A stretch of DNA of 64,000 nt from Indioceanicola profundi (lineage in GTDB: Bacteria; Pseudomonadota; Alphaproteobacteria; Azospirillales; Azospirillaceae): positions 186,001-250,000 of the forward strand of contig NZ_CP030126.1 of assembly GCF_003568845.1 (NCBI RefSeq), read 5' to 3'. The notes under the pieces were generated by a model. That model made no database searches and was not told where the DNA came from. It worked only from the letters and a program-made list of their open reading frames with translations. The first letter of the stretch is position 1, and every line of letters begins with the position of its first letter. Positions 45,112 through 53,104 of this stretch are shown here, in pieces. The position numbers and the translations under genes are program-made.

Positions 45112-46725
45112 ATGCCCGTTCCGTCGCCCGACCGTACCCGCCGTGCCGGCCTTCTCACCCTCCTGATCCTGTCGCCCGTTCTGGGCGGCCTGCTGTCGCT
45201 GATGTTGGGGCAGGATGCGAATTGGGATCTGCGGAACTACCACTGGTACAATGCCCACGCCTTCCTGACCGGCCGGTTGGACCAGGATGTCGGGCCGGCG
45301 CAGGTGGCGACCTGGTACAATCCCACCCTGGACCTGCCGGTCTATTGGCTGGCGCAGGCGCTGCCGGCCAGGGCGGTAGGGTTCCTGCTGGGGGCCGTGC
45401 AGGGGCTGAACCTCGTGCCGCTCTATGGCATCGCCTGGGTTCTGCTCGCCCCCCTGGTGGCGCAGGCCGAGGGCAGGGGGCGGACGCTGGCGGCCGCCGC
45501 GGTGGCGCTGGTCTGCTTCCTGGGCGGCGGTCAGATCGGGCTGATCGGCACCACCTTCTATGACAATGTCATCAGCCTGTTCGTGCTGGGCGGGCTGTGG
45601 CTCGTCGTGGCGCGGGCGGAGTTGGTCTGGGGCGGTCCCGCGGGGCCGGCCTTCCTGATCGTCGGCATCGCCGGCCTGCTGGTCGGCAGCGCCGTGGGGC
45701 TGAAGCAGCCCACGCTGCCCTATGCGGTGGGGCTCTGTTTCGCCTTCCTGGCGGTGGCCAGCGGCTTCTGGCGGCGGATGTTCACCGCCTTCTTCTTCGG
45801 CATCGGCATCATCGCCGGCATGCTGATCTTCAGCGGCCACTGGATGCTGCATCTCTGGGACGCCTACCAGAACCCGCTCTTCCCCTACTTCAACCACATC
45901 TTCGAAAGCCCCTGGGCGACGCCGGAGGCCTACCGCGACGACAAGTTCGTGCCGAAGAGCCTGGGGGAAGCCGTGGCCTTCCCCTTCCTCTGGCTGGCCG
46001 ACCAGACGGAGGTGGGAGAGATCGCGTTCCGCGACCTGCGCATCCCGGTCGCCTACGTGGTTCTGATCGCCACCGGGCTGATCTGGCTGGTCTCGCGCCT
46101 GCGCGGCCAGGCCTCCCGGGTGACGCCTGCAGCCCGTTACGTGTTGGCGGCCGGCGTGCTGACCTATCTGGTCTGGCTGAAGCTGTTCGCCATCTATCGC
46201 TACCTGATCCCGCTGGAGATGGCGGCCCCACTGCTGCTGATCGCGGCAGCCCCGCTCTGGCCGGTGGGGATGCGGGCGCGGCAGGGGATCGTGGCGGCGC
46301 TTCTGGTGCTGGCGGCGGTAACGATACAGCCCGGCACCTGGGGCCGCATCGCCTGGACCGACCGGTTCGTGGAAATCCAGGCCCCGGAGCTTCCGGACCC
46401 GGACAACACGATCCTGCTCCAGACCGGATTCGCCCCGACCAGCTTTCTCACCACCGGCTTCCCGCCGCAGGCGCCGGTCTACCGGTTGCACAGCTATTTC
46501 CAGCATCCCGACCAGGGCCCGACCGGGTTGAACCGGAAGATGGCCGACGCCATCGCGGCCCATGACGGGGATTTCTACCTGCTGGTAGCCCATTGGGAGG
46601 TCTGGACGGCGGACGACATCCTGCCCCGCTACGGTCTGCGGGCCGATATGGAAGATTGCCGGCCGGTCACGTCGAACCTGGATGAACCGATGATGCTCTG
46701 CCGCGTTCACAAGGCGGGAGCATAA
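45112..46725 (+). CDS. Multi-pass membrane protein, probable GT-C-type glycosyltransferase
   Basis: 537 residues, about 11-12 helices. The first periplasmic loop has the acidic/aromatic signature QDANWDLRNYHWYNAHAFLTGRLDQDVG with the aspartates expected for GT-C polyprenyl-phosphate-sugar-dependent transferases. A soluble C-terminal part follows the last helix (from about residue 410). It starts a three-gene run with a polyprenol-phosphate GT2 and a GtrA flippase, which supports a role as the final transferase adding a sugar to an envelope polymer. The family name is uncertain. Confidence 0.65.
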   Translation: MPVPSPDRTRRAGLLTLLILSPVLGGLLSLMLGQDANWDLRNYHWYNAHAFLTGRLDQDVGPAQVATWYNPTLDLPVYWLAQALPARAVGFLLGAVQGLNLVPLYGIAWVLLAPLVAQAEGRGRTLAAAAVALVCFLGGGQIGLIGTTFYDNVISLFVLGGLWLVVARAELVWGGPAGPAFLIVGIAGLLVGSAVGLKQPTLPYAVGLCFAFLAVASGFWRRMFTAFFFGIGIIAGMLIFSGHWMLHLWDAYQNPLFPYFNHIFESPWATPEAYRDDKFVPKSLGEAVAFPFLWLADQTEVGEIAFRDLRIPVAYVVLIATGLIWLVSRLRGQASRVTPAARYVLAAGVLTYLVWLKLFAIYRYLIPLEMAAPLLLIAAAPLWPVGMRARQGIVAALLVLAAVTIQPGTWGRIAWTDRFVEIQAPELPDPDNTILLQTGFAPTSFLTTGFPPQAPVYRLHSYFQHPDQGPTGLNRKMADAIAAHDGDFYLLVAHWEVWTADDILPRYGLRADMEDCRPVTSNLDEPMMLCRVHKAGA

Positions 46726-46825
46726 AGCCCTCTGCGCATTGGGGGTGCTCCTGCCAGCGTCATCCTCCCGCCGCATTCCGTGTTATAATGCGGCGTTCCA
46801 ATTGTCCGACAGGACCCTGAGACCT

Positions 46826-47851
46826 ATGTCCGTTCCGTCCTCTGCCACGCTGCACACCCTGACCACGCCGACAGCGACGGCCAGCGCGCCCGTGGCCCCC
46901 CGCATCGCCGTCCTGGTGCCCTGCTATAATGAGGAGTCGAGCATCGCCAAGGTGGTGCGCGACTTCCAGGCCGCCCTGCCGGATGCCACCGTCTATGTCT
47001 ATGACAACAACTCCAAGGACCGGACGGTGGAGGTGGCGCGCGCCGCCGGCGCCGTGGTCCGGCGGGAGACGTTGCAGGGCAAGGGCAATGTGGTCCGCCG
47101 CATGTTCGCCGATGTGGAGGCGGACGTGTATGTGATGGTCGATGGCGACGACACCTACGACGCCAGCAAGGCCGGCGAGCTTGTACGCAAGCTGGTGGCC
47201 GAGCAGTTGGACATGGTGAATGGCGCCCGCGTCACCGACTGGGACAATTACCGCAAGGGCCACCGCTTCGGGAACAAGCTGCTGACCGGGCTGGTCACCA
47301 CCGTGTTCGGCAAGCGGACGGAGGACATGCTGTCCGGCTACCGCGTCTTCTCCCGCCGCTTCGTCAAGAGCTTCCCCGTGCTGGCCGGCGGGTTCGAGAT
47401 CGAGACGGAGCTGGTGGTGCACGCGCTTGAGATGCGCATGCCCATCGGCGAGGTGGAGACGCCCTACAAGGACCGCGCCCCCGGCTCCACCTCCAAGCTC
47501 TCCACCTTCCGCGACGGCTTCCGCATCCTGTGGATGATCGGCAAGCTGGTGAAGGAGGAGCGGCCGCTGCAATCCTTCGGGCTCGTGGCGCTTGTCCTGG
47601 CGATGGCCTCGATCGGCATCTCCATCCCGATCTTCATCACCTATTACCAGACCGGTCTGGTCCCCCGCTTCCCCACGGCCGTGCTGGCGACGGGCCTCGG
47701 CCTGCTCAGCTTCCTGTCGCTGGCCTGCGGGCTGGTGCTGGACACGGTGACCCGTGGGCGGCGGGAGATGAAGCGGTTGAAGTATCTTGAAATCCCCGCT
47801 CCGGACTTCAACCCGGACAGCATATCCGGCGACACGACCAAGCCTGTGTGA
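46826..47851 (+). CDS. Family 2 glycosyltransferase, GtrB/polyprenol-phosphate type
   Basis: 341 residues. The GT-A domain (about 24-250) shows AVLVPCYNEESSIAKVVRDF, YVYDNNSKDRT, GKGNVVRRMFADVEADVYVMVDGDDTYDA with the DxD metal site, and SGYRVFSRRFVKSFP. Two C-terminal helices follow (about 262-322). It should load a sugar from a nucleotide donor onto undecaprenyl phosphate on the cytoplasmic face. ATG 46826 is chosen; the frame is open 29 codons further up. Next comes a GtrA-type flippase gene. Confidence 0.88.
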   Translation: MSVPSSATLHTLTTPTATASAPVAPRIAVLVPCYNEESSIAKVVRDFQAALPDATVYVYDNNSKDRTVEVARAAGAVVRRETLQGKGNVVRRMFADVEADVYVMVDGDDTYDASKAGELVRKLVAEQLDMVNGARVTDWDNYRKGHRFGNKLLTGLVTTVFGKRTEDMLSGYRVFSRRFVKSFPVLAGGFEIETELVVHALEMRMPIGEVETPYKDRAPGSTSKLSTFRDGFRILWMIGKLVKEERPLQSFGLVALVLAMASIGISIPIFITYYQTGLVPRFPTAVLATGLGLLSFLSLACGLVLDTVTRGRREMKRLKYLEIPAPDFNPDSISGDTTKPV

Positions 47852-47867
47852 GGCCGCTATTTCTTCC

Positions 47868-48317
47868 ATGACCGACGCCGCCGGCCAGTCGCCCGCCGCC
47901 AGCATCCGCCGGCAGTTCGCCATCTTCGCCGCCATTGGCGTGGCCGGGCTGCTGGTGGACATGGCGGCGCTGTGGGTGGCGCTGAATCCGCTGGGGCTGG
48001 ACCTCTATACCGGCCGGCTCTTCTCCTATCTCTGCGCCGCCAGCTTCACCTGGTGGATGAACCGGGAGTTCACCTTCAAGGGCGTGAGCCGCCGCGGGGC
48101 GGTGCGCCAGTGGGGGCGGTTCCTGGCGGCGAATGCCGTGGGTGCGGCGGTGAACTACGCCGTCTATGCCGTGGTCATCGCCGTTGTCCCCCTGACCGGC
48201 CTCTGGCCGGACGAAGCGGCGGAGCTGATCCCCTATGCCGGCGTGGCGGCGGGCAGCATCAGCGGTCTGGTCTTCAACTTCACCCTCTCCCGCCTCGTGG
48301 TGTTCCGGCAGAGCTGA
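47868..48317 (+). CDS. GtrA-family membrane protein (lipid-linked sugar flippase)
   Basis: 149 residues, four helices: RRQFAIFAAIGVAGLLVDMAALWVAL, LFSYLCAASFTWWMNREFTF (the conserved W-x-x-N-R-x-x-T-F motif), FLAANAVGAAVNYAVYAVVIAV, and AAGSISGLVFNFTLSRLVVFR. GtrA proteins are thought to flip undecaprenyl-phosphate-sugar to the periplasm. Sixteen bases after the GT2 gene, consistent with one operon: loading enzyme, flippase and membrane transferase. Confidence 0.88.
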   Translation: MTDAAGQSPAASIRRQFAIFAAIGVAGLLVDMAALWVALNPLGLDLYTGRLFSYLCAASFTWWMNREFTFKGVSRRGAVRQWGRFLAANAVGAAVNYAVYAVVIAVVPLTGLWPDEAAELIPYAGVAAGSISGLVFNFTLSRLVVFRQS

Positions 48318-48333
48318 AGGGGCGCCCGCCGGC

Positions 48334-48660
48334 TCAGTCCGGGGTGGGGCGGCCCTGCACGGTTGCGGAGCCGGGGCTGCGCATCACGCTCTTGCCCTTG
48401 TCCGGGTTGGGCGTGCCGGTCATCCGGTCCACCCGGCCGAAGCCGGTGTTCGGCGGCTCGAAGCGTTTGCGCAGGCGCTCGAACTCCACTTGCTGGAACT
48501 CCCATTCCTCCTGAAAGGTAGGGAGAACGGGCCGCTGCCCCTCGACGATGATCTCCTCCATCGGCTCCGCCGGGGCGGGCGGGGTTGTCTGCGAAAGCGC
48601 CGGGACGGCCAGCAGGGCCAGCAGGGCGGCCCCGATGGCAAGAAGCGCAGCCGCCCTCAT
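48334..48660 (-). CDS. Small exported hypothetical protein
   Basis: 108 residues with a clear Sec signal peptide (AAALLAIGAALLALLAVPALSQ, cleavage after about residue 23). The mature part is polar and Pro/Glu-rich (EEIIVEGQRPVLPTFQEEWEFQQVEFERLRKRFEPPNTGFGRV), with no cysteine and no known domain. EEIIVEGQRP recalls the plug-start box of TonB-dependent receptors but no barrel follows. Its start overlaps the stop of the FtsX-like permease gene by four bases (ATGA), so the two are translationally coupled and probably work together in the envelope. Confidence 0.7.
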   Translation of the reverse strand: MRAAALLAIGAALLALLAVPALSQTTPPAPAEPMEEIIVEGQRPVLPTFQEEWEFQQVEFERLRKRFEPPNTGFGRVDRMTGTPNPDKGKSVMRSPGSATVQGRPTPD

Positions 48661-51092
48661 TCGTAGCGCAGGGATCGGGCCGGTGGGCTCAATGCCACGC
48701 GGGCGGCGTGCAGGGAGACGGTTGCCACCGCCACCAGCAGGGCCGCCGCACCCGCCAGCAGGAAGGGCAGGGGGCCGAGTTCAATCCGCACTGTGAACTG
48801 CTCCAGCCAGCGCGCCATGACCAGCCAGGCCACCGGCCAGGCGATCAGATTGGCCAGCAGAACCGGGCGGGTGAAATTCCGGGCCAGCAGCAGCACGACC
48901 TGGGGCACGCTGGCCCCGACCACGCGGCGGATGCCGATCTCCTTGGTCCGTCGCGCCGCCGCAAGGGCGGTCAGCCCGAACAGCCCCATATTGGCCAGCA
49001 GGATCGCCAACGCGGCGAAAGTGGCGAAGATGGCGGCCTGCCGCCGCTCCCCCTGATACTGCTCCTCTAGCCGCTCATCCACGAAGAAGCGGCGTTTGAT
49101 CCGGCGGTCGGGAAACAGCTCCTCCACCTTGGCATCCAGATGATCCAGGACCGGGCGCGGATCGCCGGGGGCCAACCTGATCGTGACGTAGTCCATGGCC
49201 CGGGCGAAGGTGAACAGGATCGCCTCCGCCCCGTCGCGCGCCGTACGCAGCCGGATATCCTCCACCACCCCCACGATCTCGGTCGGATAGCGCTCTCCAT
49301 CCTGGCCGCCATTGATCAGCTTGCCAATGGCCTCCTCCGGCGTGGCGAAACCCAGCCGGGCAAGTCCGGATCGGCTCAGATAGGCATAGCTGCCGGGGGT
49401 GTCGACCGGATTTCCGTTCTCATCCAGGATCGGCTCCGGCTCCCAGCCGGGCGGCACGCCGGGGCCGGCGATCAGGCGGATGCCGTAGATGCTGAAGAAA
49501 TCCGGCGCCACCTGATAGGCGGACATCACCGGCGGCGGGCCGGGATATTCCACACCGATGAGTTGGACAGAACTGATGCTCTGGGACCGATCGCCGGGCA
49601 CGATGGAGGAGAAGGTGACGCCCACGATCCCCGGATGCGACGTCAGCTCGGTCTTCAAGGTGCGTTGGCGCAAAGGATCGGGGTCCAGTACCCCTGCGAA
49701 GACCAGGCCGTCCGCCATATAGCCCAGCTCGGCCGTGCGGGCATGTTCGACCTGCTGGCGCACCGTCAGGGTAACGATGACCAGTATGATGGAGATGGCG
49801 AACTGCACCACCACCAGCGTGCCGCGCAGCCGGTTCGATCCAGGCGACTGCGCCTTGCCCTTCAGCACCTCTGCCGGCCGGTAACCTGACAGGACCAGTG
49901 CCGGATAGAGTCCGCCCAACAGGCCGACGCCCAACGGCGTCGCCAGCATAAGGACCGCCGTCCCTGCCGAGAGATCGCGCCAGAGCGACAGATTCCGCTC
50001 CACCAGCGCGTTGAAGGCCGGCATCAGCAGCTCCACGAAGCCCAGCGCCAGCAGGGTGCCTGCCGCCGCCATGGCGACCGACTCCCCCAGGAACAGGATG
50101 ACCAGATGGCGGCGCTTGGCTCCGGCGACCTTGCGCACCCCCACCTCCTTGGCCCGCTGGATCGCCTGGGCGGTGGCAAGGTTGGCGTAGTTGACGATGG
50201 CGATGCCGAGGATCAGGGCTGCCACGCCGGCCAGCGTGCCGAGCAGCGTCATATTCCCGCCGCTCTTCGGGTCGTCGATGGATTTGACGCGCAGATGGAT
50301 ATCGGTAACCGGGTCCAGGCGCAGGGTCAGGAAGTCCGGGAACATGTCCGCAGGCGGCAGTCCCGTAGCGTGCCGGGTCACGAAGTCCGGCAGGCCTGCA
50401 CGCAGGGTGTCGGGGACGGCACCGGGGGACAGGCGGACATAGGTGTTCGCACCGCCCTGGGACCAGCTGTCAGGCGGGCGGCGGTCGAAACTTGCGGCGC
50501 CTCGGGCGGCATCGGCGACAATGGCGGTGAAATCCAGATGTGTCGGCGGCAGGGGCTTCAGCACGCCGGTGACCGTCAGGGCGGTGCCGTCTGTCAGCTC
50601 CACCCGGCGGCCGACGGCCCTCTCATCCCCGAACAGCTTGGCTGCCAGCTCCGCTGTCAGCACAATCCCGTCCGGCTGGGCCAACGCCGTACCGGAATCG
50701 CCGCTGGCGAAGGGGAAATCCAGCACTTCGAAGAAGTTCGGATCGGCCCAGAGCAGCGTCTCCGCAAAGCTGGTCTCCGAATCCAGGCGCAGATTGTCCA
50801 GTTGCCGCTCCACGCGCGTCGCCGCTTCGACCTCTGGAAACTCCTGGCGCAGCAGTTCGGCCATGGCGGGCGCGCTTCCCGCCACCTGCATTGTGGGACG
50901 ACTGGGCAGGGCCAGGGTGTTGCCGACGCGGTACAGCCGCTCCGCCGCAGCATAATGGCGGTCGTAATTGAACTCCCCCTTCACATACAGCGCCACGAAC
51001 AGGAAGCCTGCCACCCCGATGGCAAGCCCGATCAGGTTGATGGCGGCGAACAGTGCCTGTCGGCGGAACGGGCGGAGGAACTGCGTCAGCAT
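48657..51092 (-). CDS. FtsX/MacB-type ABC permease, eight-helix form, without a local ATPase
   Basis: 811 residues. Two FtsX repeats: N-terminal helix (residues 12-36) plus MacB_PCD-like periplasmic domain and three helices (about 290-405), then a second helix (430-450), second periplasmic domain and final three helices (690-800). RAKEVGVRKVAGAKRRHLVILFLGES and RTKEIGIRRVVGASVPQVVLLL are the paired FtsX coupling motifs. The long form occurs in exporters and in lipoprotein/antimicrobial-peptide systems. No LolD-type ATPase lies in this cluster, so the partner is elsewhere. A divergent oppA-like gene is separated by a gap with tandem palindromes. Confidence 0.88.
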   Translation of the reverse strand: MLTQFLRPFRRQALFAAINLIGLAIGVAGFLFVALYVKGEFNYDRHYAAAERLYRVGNTLALPSRPTMQVAGSAPAMAELLRQEFPEVEAATRVERQLDNLRLDSETSFAETLLWADPNFFEVLDFPFASGDSGTALAQPDGIVLTAELAAKLFGDERAVGRRVELTDGTALTVTGVLKPLPPTHLDFTAIVADAARGAASFDRRPPDSWSQGGANTYVRLSPGAVPDTLRAGLPDFVTRHATGLPPADMFPDFLTLRLDPVTDIHLRVKSIDDPKSGGNMTLLGTLAGVAALILGIAIVNYANLATAQAIQRAKEVGVRKVAGAKRRHLVILFLGESVAMAAAGTLLALGFVELLMPAFNALVERNLSLWRDLSAGTAVLMLATPLGVGLLGGLYPALVLSGYRPAEVLKGKAQSPGSNRLRGTLVVVQFAISIILVIVTLTVRQQVEHARTAELGYMADGLVFAGVLDPDPLRQRTLKTELTSHPGIVGVTFSSIVPGDRSQSISSVQLIGVEYPGPPPVMSAYQVAPDFFSIYGIRLIAGPGVPPGWEPEPILDENGNPVDTPGSYAYLSRSGLARLGFATPEEAIGKLINGGQDGERYPTEIVGVVEDIRLRTARDGAEAILFTFARAMDYVTIRLAPGDPRPVLDHLDAKVEELFPDRRIKRRFFVDERLEEQYQGERRQAAIFATFAALAILLANMGLFGLTALAAARRTKEIGIRRVVGASVPQVVLLLARNFTRPVLLANLIAWPVAWLVMARWLEQFTVRIELGPLPFLLAGAAALLVAVATVSLHAARVALSPPARSLRYE

Positions 51093-51190
51093 TGGAGTCC
51101 GGGGATACTGTCAGCTTACGCCGGATGGAGATTGCAAGGACCAGGCCGTGCATAGGATATTGATTTCCTTAGAAAGAGGCACTCTATCGC

Positions 51191-51237
51191 CTGTCCGCAT
51201 GCGGACAGTGTCCGGTTCCGGACACACGGGTGTCCGC
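51191..51237. promoter_or_regulatory. Tandem TGTCCG palindromes between ftsX-like and oppA-like genes
   Basis: CTGTCCGCATGCGGACAG (51191-51208) is a perfect 18-base palindrome; TGTCCGG-TT-CCGGACA (51209-51224) is a second perfect inverted repeat directly abutting it; a fifth half-site TGTCCGC follows at 51231-51237. The layout (two full dyads end to end plus a spare half-site) is that of a cooperative repressor operator. It is 99 bases from the FtsX-like start and 123 from the oppA-like start. No regulator gene is adjacent. Confidence 0.65.
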
Positions 51238-51359
51238 AGTTGAAGCGGCGGTCTGGTCGTTTCATCTGAAACCGCCCCTGGACTCAAGGGACGGTAATCC
51301 GCACATATGGCGCGCCCGCAAACGGCAAAGCCGGAACCGGGAAGAACAGGGAGAACAGC

Positions 51360-52973
51360 ATGCGACTTCTGACCCGTGCGGTGCGCCGGATGGCGGCACC
51401 GGCACTGATCGCCGTCACCTTGACCGGCGCCGGCTTCGCCGCGCCCGCCGCCGCTGAAATGTTGTTGAACCGCGGCAATCAGGCGGAGCCGACCTCGCTC
51501 GACCCGCACAAGGGAACCGATGTCCAGTCCGCTCGTATCGGCTACGACCTGTTCGAGGGGCTGCTCACCTACGGCTCGGACGGAACGGTGGTGCCGGGCG
51601 CGGCAGCAAGCTGGGAGGTCAGCGAGGACGGGCTCACCTATACGTTCAAGCTGCGCCCGGACGGCAAATGGTCGGACGGCAGCCCCGTCACGGCGCATGA
51701 TTTCGTCTTCGCCTGGAAGCGGCTGGTCGATCCCAATACCGCCAGCGACTACGCCTATTTCCTCTGGCCCATCAAGAATGCCGAGGCGATCAGCGGCGGC
51801 CAGATGCAGGTGGACAGCCTGGGCGCCGAGGCCGTGGACGATTTCACGCTGAAGGTCACGCTGAAGGAGCCGACAGGCTACTTCCTGGGCAGCCTGGTCC
51901 ACCGCATGACCTATCCGGTGCAGAAGGCCAATTTCGAGGCGCTGGGGAATAGTGCGGTCGGGGCCGGCAAGCTGGTCAGCAACGGCGCCTACATGCTGGC
52001 GGAGCATGTGCCGCAGAGCCATGTCACGCTGGTGAAGAACCCGCACTTCCGGGCCGCGGGCGAGGTGAAGGTGGACAAGGTCGTGTTCCACCATTCCGAC
52101 AGCCCGGAGACGGAGCTGCGCCGCTTCCGCGCCGGTGAGCTGGATACGGTGCAGATGGCCCCGGTCACGCAGATCGACTGGCTGAAGAGCAATATGCCGG
52201 AGACGATGTTCTTCTATCCGGTCTTCGCCACCAACTACATGCCCGTCAACATGACGCGGGAGCCATGGGCATCGAACCCGAAGCTCCGCCGGGCGCTGTC
52301 GCTGGCAATCGACCGCGACGCCATTGTGGAGAAGATCACCAAGTCCGGTGAGCGCGCCGCCTGGACCCTGACCGCTCCGGGCGCCCAGGGCTATACCCTG
52401 CCGCTGCCGGAAGAAGCCTCCATGACCCAGGCACAGCGGGACGAGCTGGCGCGGAAGTTGGTGGCGGAGGCCGGCTACGGCCCCGGCGGCAAGCCGCTTC
52501 AGGTCGAAATCATGCACGCGACCAACGAGAACACCCGCAAGATCATGGTCGCCGTGGCCGCCATGTGGCAGCAGAAGCTGGGCGCCAAGGTCGCCCTGAA
52601 CAATCAGGAATGGAAGGTCGTACTGCAGAAGGCGGGAGAGAAGGACTATCCCGGCCTGACCTCGCTGGGCTGGATCGGCGATTTCCCCGATCCCTATACT
52701 TTCCTGAAGATCTACCGCAGCGATGTCGGCAAGATGAACCGGTCCGGCTATGCGAGCGCCGAGTACGACCGGTTGCTCAACGAGTCCAACGCGCTCCTCG
52801 ACCCGGAAGCCCGTATGGCCAAGATGGCGGAAGCCGAGGCGGTGCTGGTTGCCGATGCGCCGATGATCCCGATCTATCACGCCACATACCGGAACCTGGT
52901 CTCGCCCAAGGTGAAGGGGTGGTTTGAGAACCCCATGGGCGTGCAGCCCACCCGCTACATCAGCGTGGAATGA
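51360..52973 (+). CDS. Oligopeptide ABC transporter substrate-binding protein (soluble, periplasmic)
   Basis: 537 residues, SBP family 5 (OppA/MppA-like). Sec signal peptide to about residue 32 (GFAAPAAAE), no lipobox. LNRGNQAEPTSLDPHKGTD, LTYTFKLRPDGKWSDGSPVTAHDFVFAWKRLVDP, NGAYMLAEHVPQSHVTLVKNPHF and the C-terminal PMIPIYHATYRNLVSPKVKG are hallmark stretches. AGGGAGA precedes ATG 51360. It has no permease or ATPase genes beside it and is followed by a second, lipoprotein paralogue. Tandem palindromes upstream suggest regulated expression. Confidence 0.9.
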   Translation: MRLLTRAVRRMAAPALIAVTLTGAGFAAPAAAEMLLNRGNQAEPTSLDPHKGTDVQSARIGYDLFEGLLTYGSDGTVVPGAAASWEVSEDGLTYTFKLRPDGKWSDGSPVTAHDFVFAWKRLVDPNTASDYAYFLWPIKNAEAISGGQMQVDSLGAEAVDDFTLKVTLKEPTGYFLGSLVHRMTYPVQKANFEALGNSAVGAGKLVSNGAYMLAEHVPQSHVTLVKNPHFRAAGEVKVDKVVFHHSDSPETELRRFRAGELDTVQMAPVTQIDWLKSNMPETMFFYPVFATNYMPVNMTREPWASNPKLRRALSLAIDRDAIVEKITKSGERAAWTLTAPGAQGYTLPLPEEASMTQAQRDELARKLVAEAGYGPGGKPLQVEIMHATNENTRKIMVAVAAMWQQKLGAKVALNNQEWKVVLQKAGEKDYPGLTSLGWIGDFPDPYTFLKIYRSDVGKMNRSGYASAEYDRLLNESNALLDPEARMAKMAEAEAVLVADAPMIPIYHATYRNLVSPKVKGWFENPMGVQPTRYISVE

Positions 52974-53104
52974 CAGGACCGGGGGAGGGGGACGGGCGCT
53001 GCCCGTTCCTTTTCTGGATCGCTTCGGGATGAAATCGGACCGCTAATCCCTTAAATGGTAATCAAACCGGGGCCAGCCCGCCGATCAGGGAGAGTAGTGA
53101 AGGA

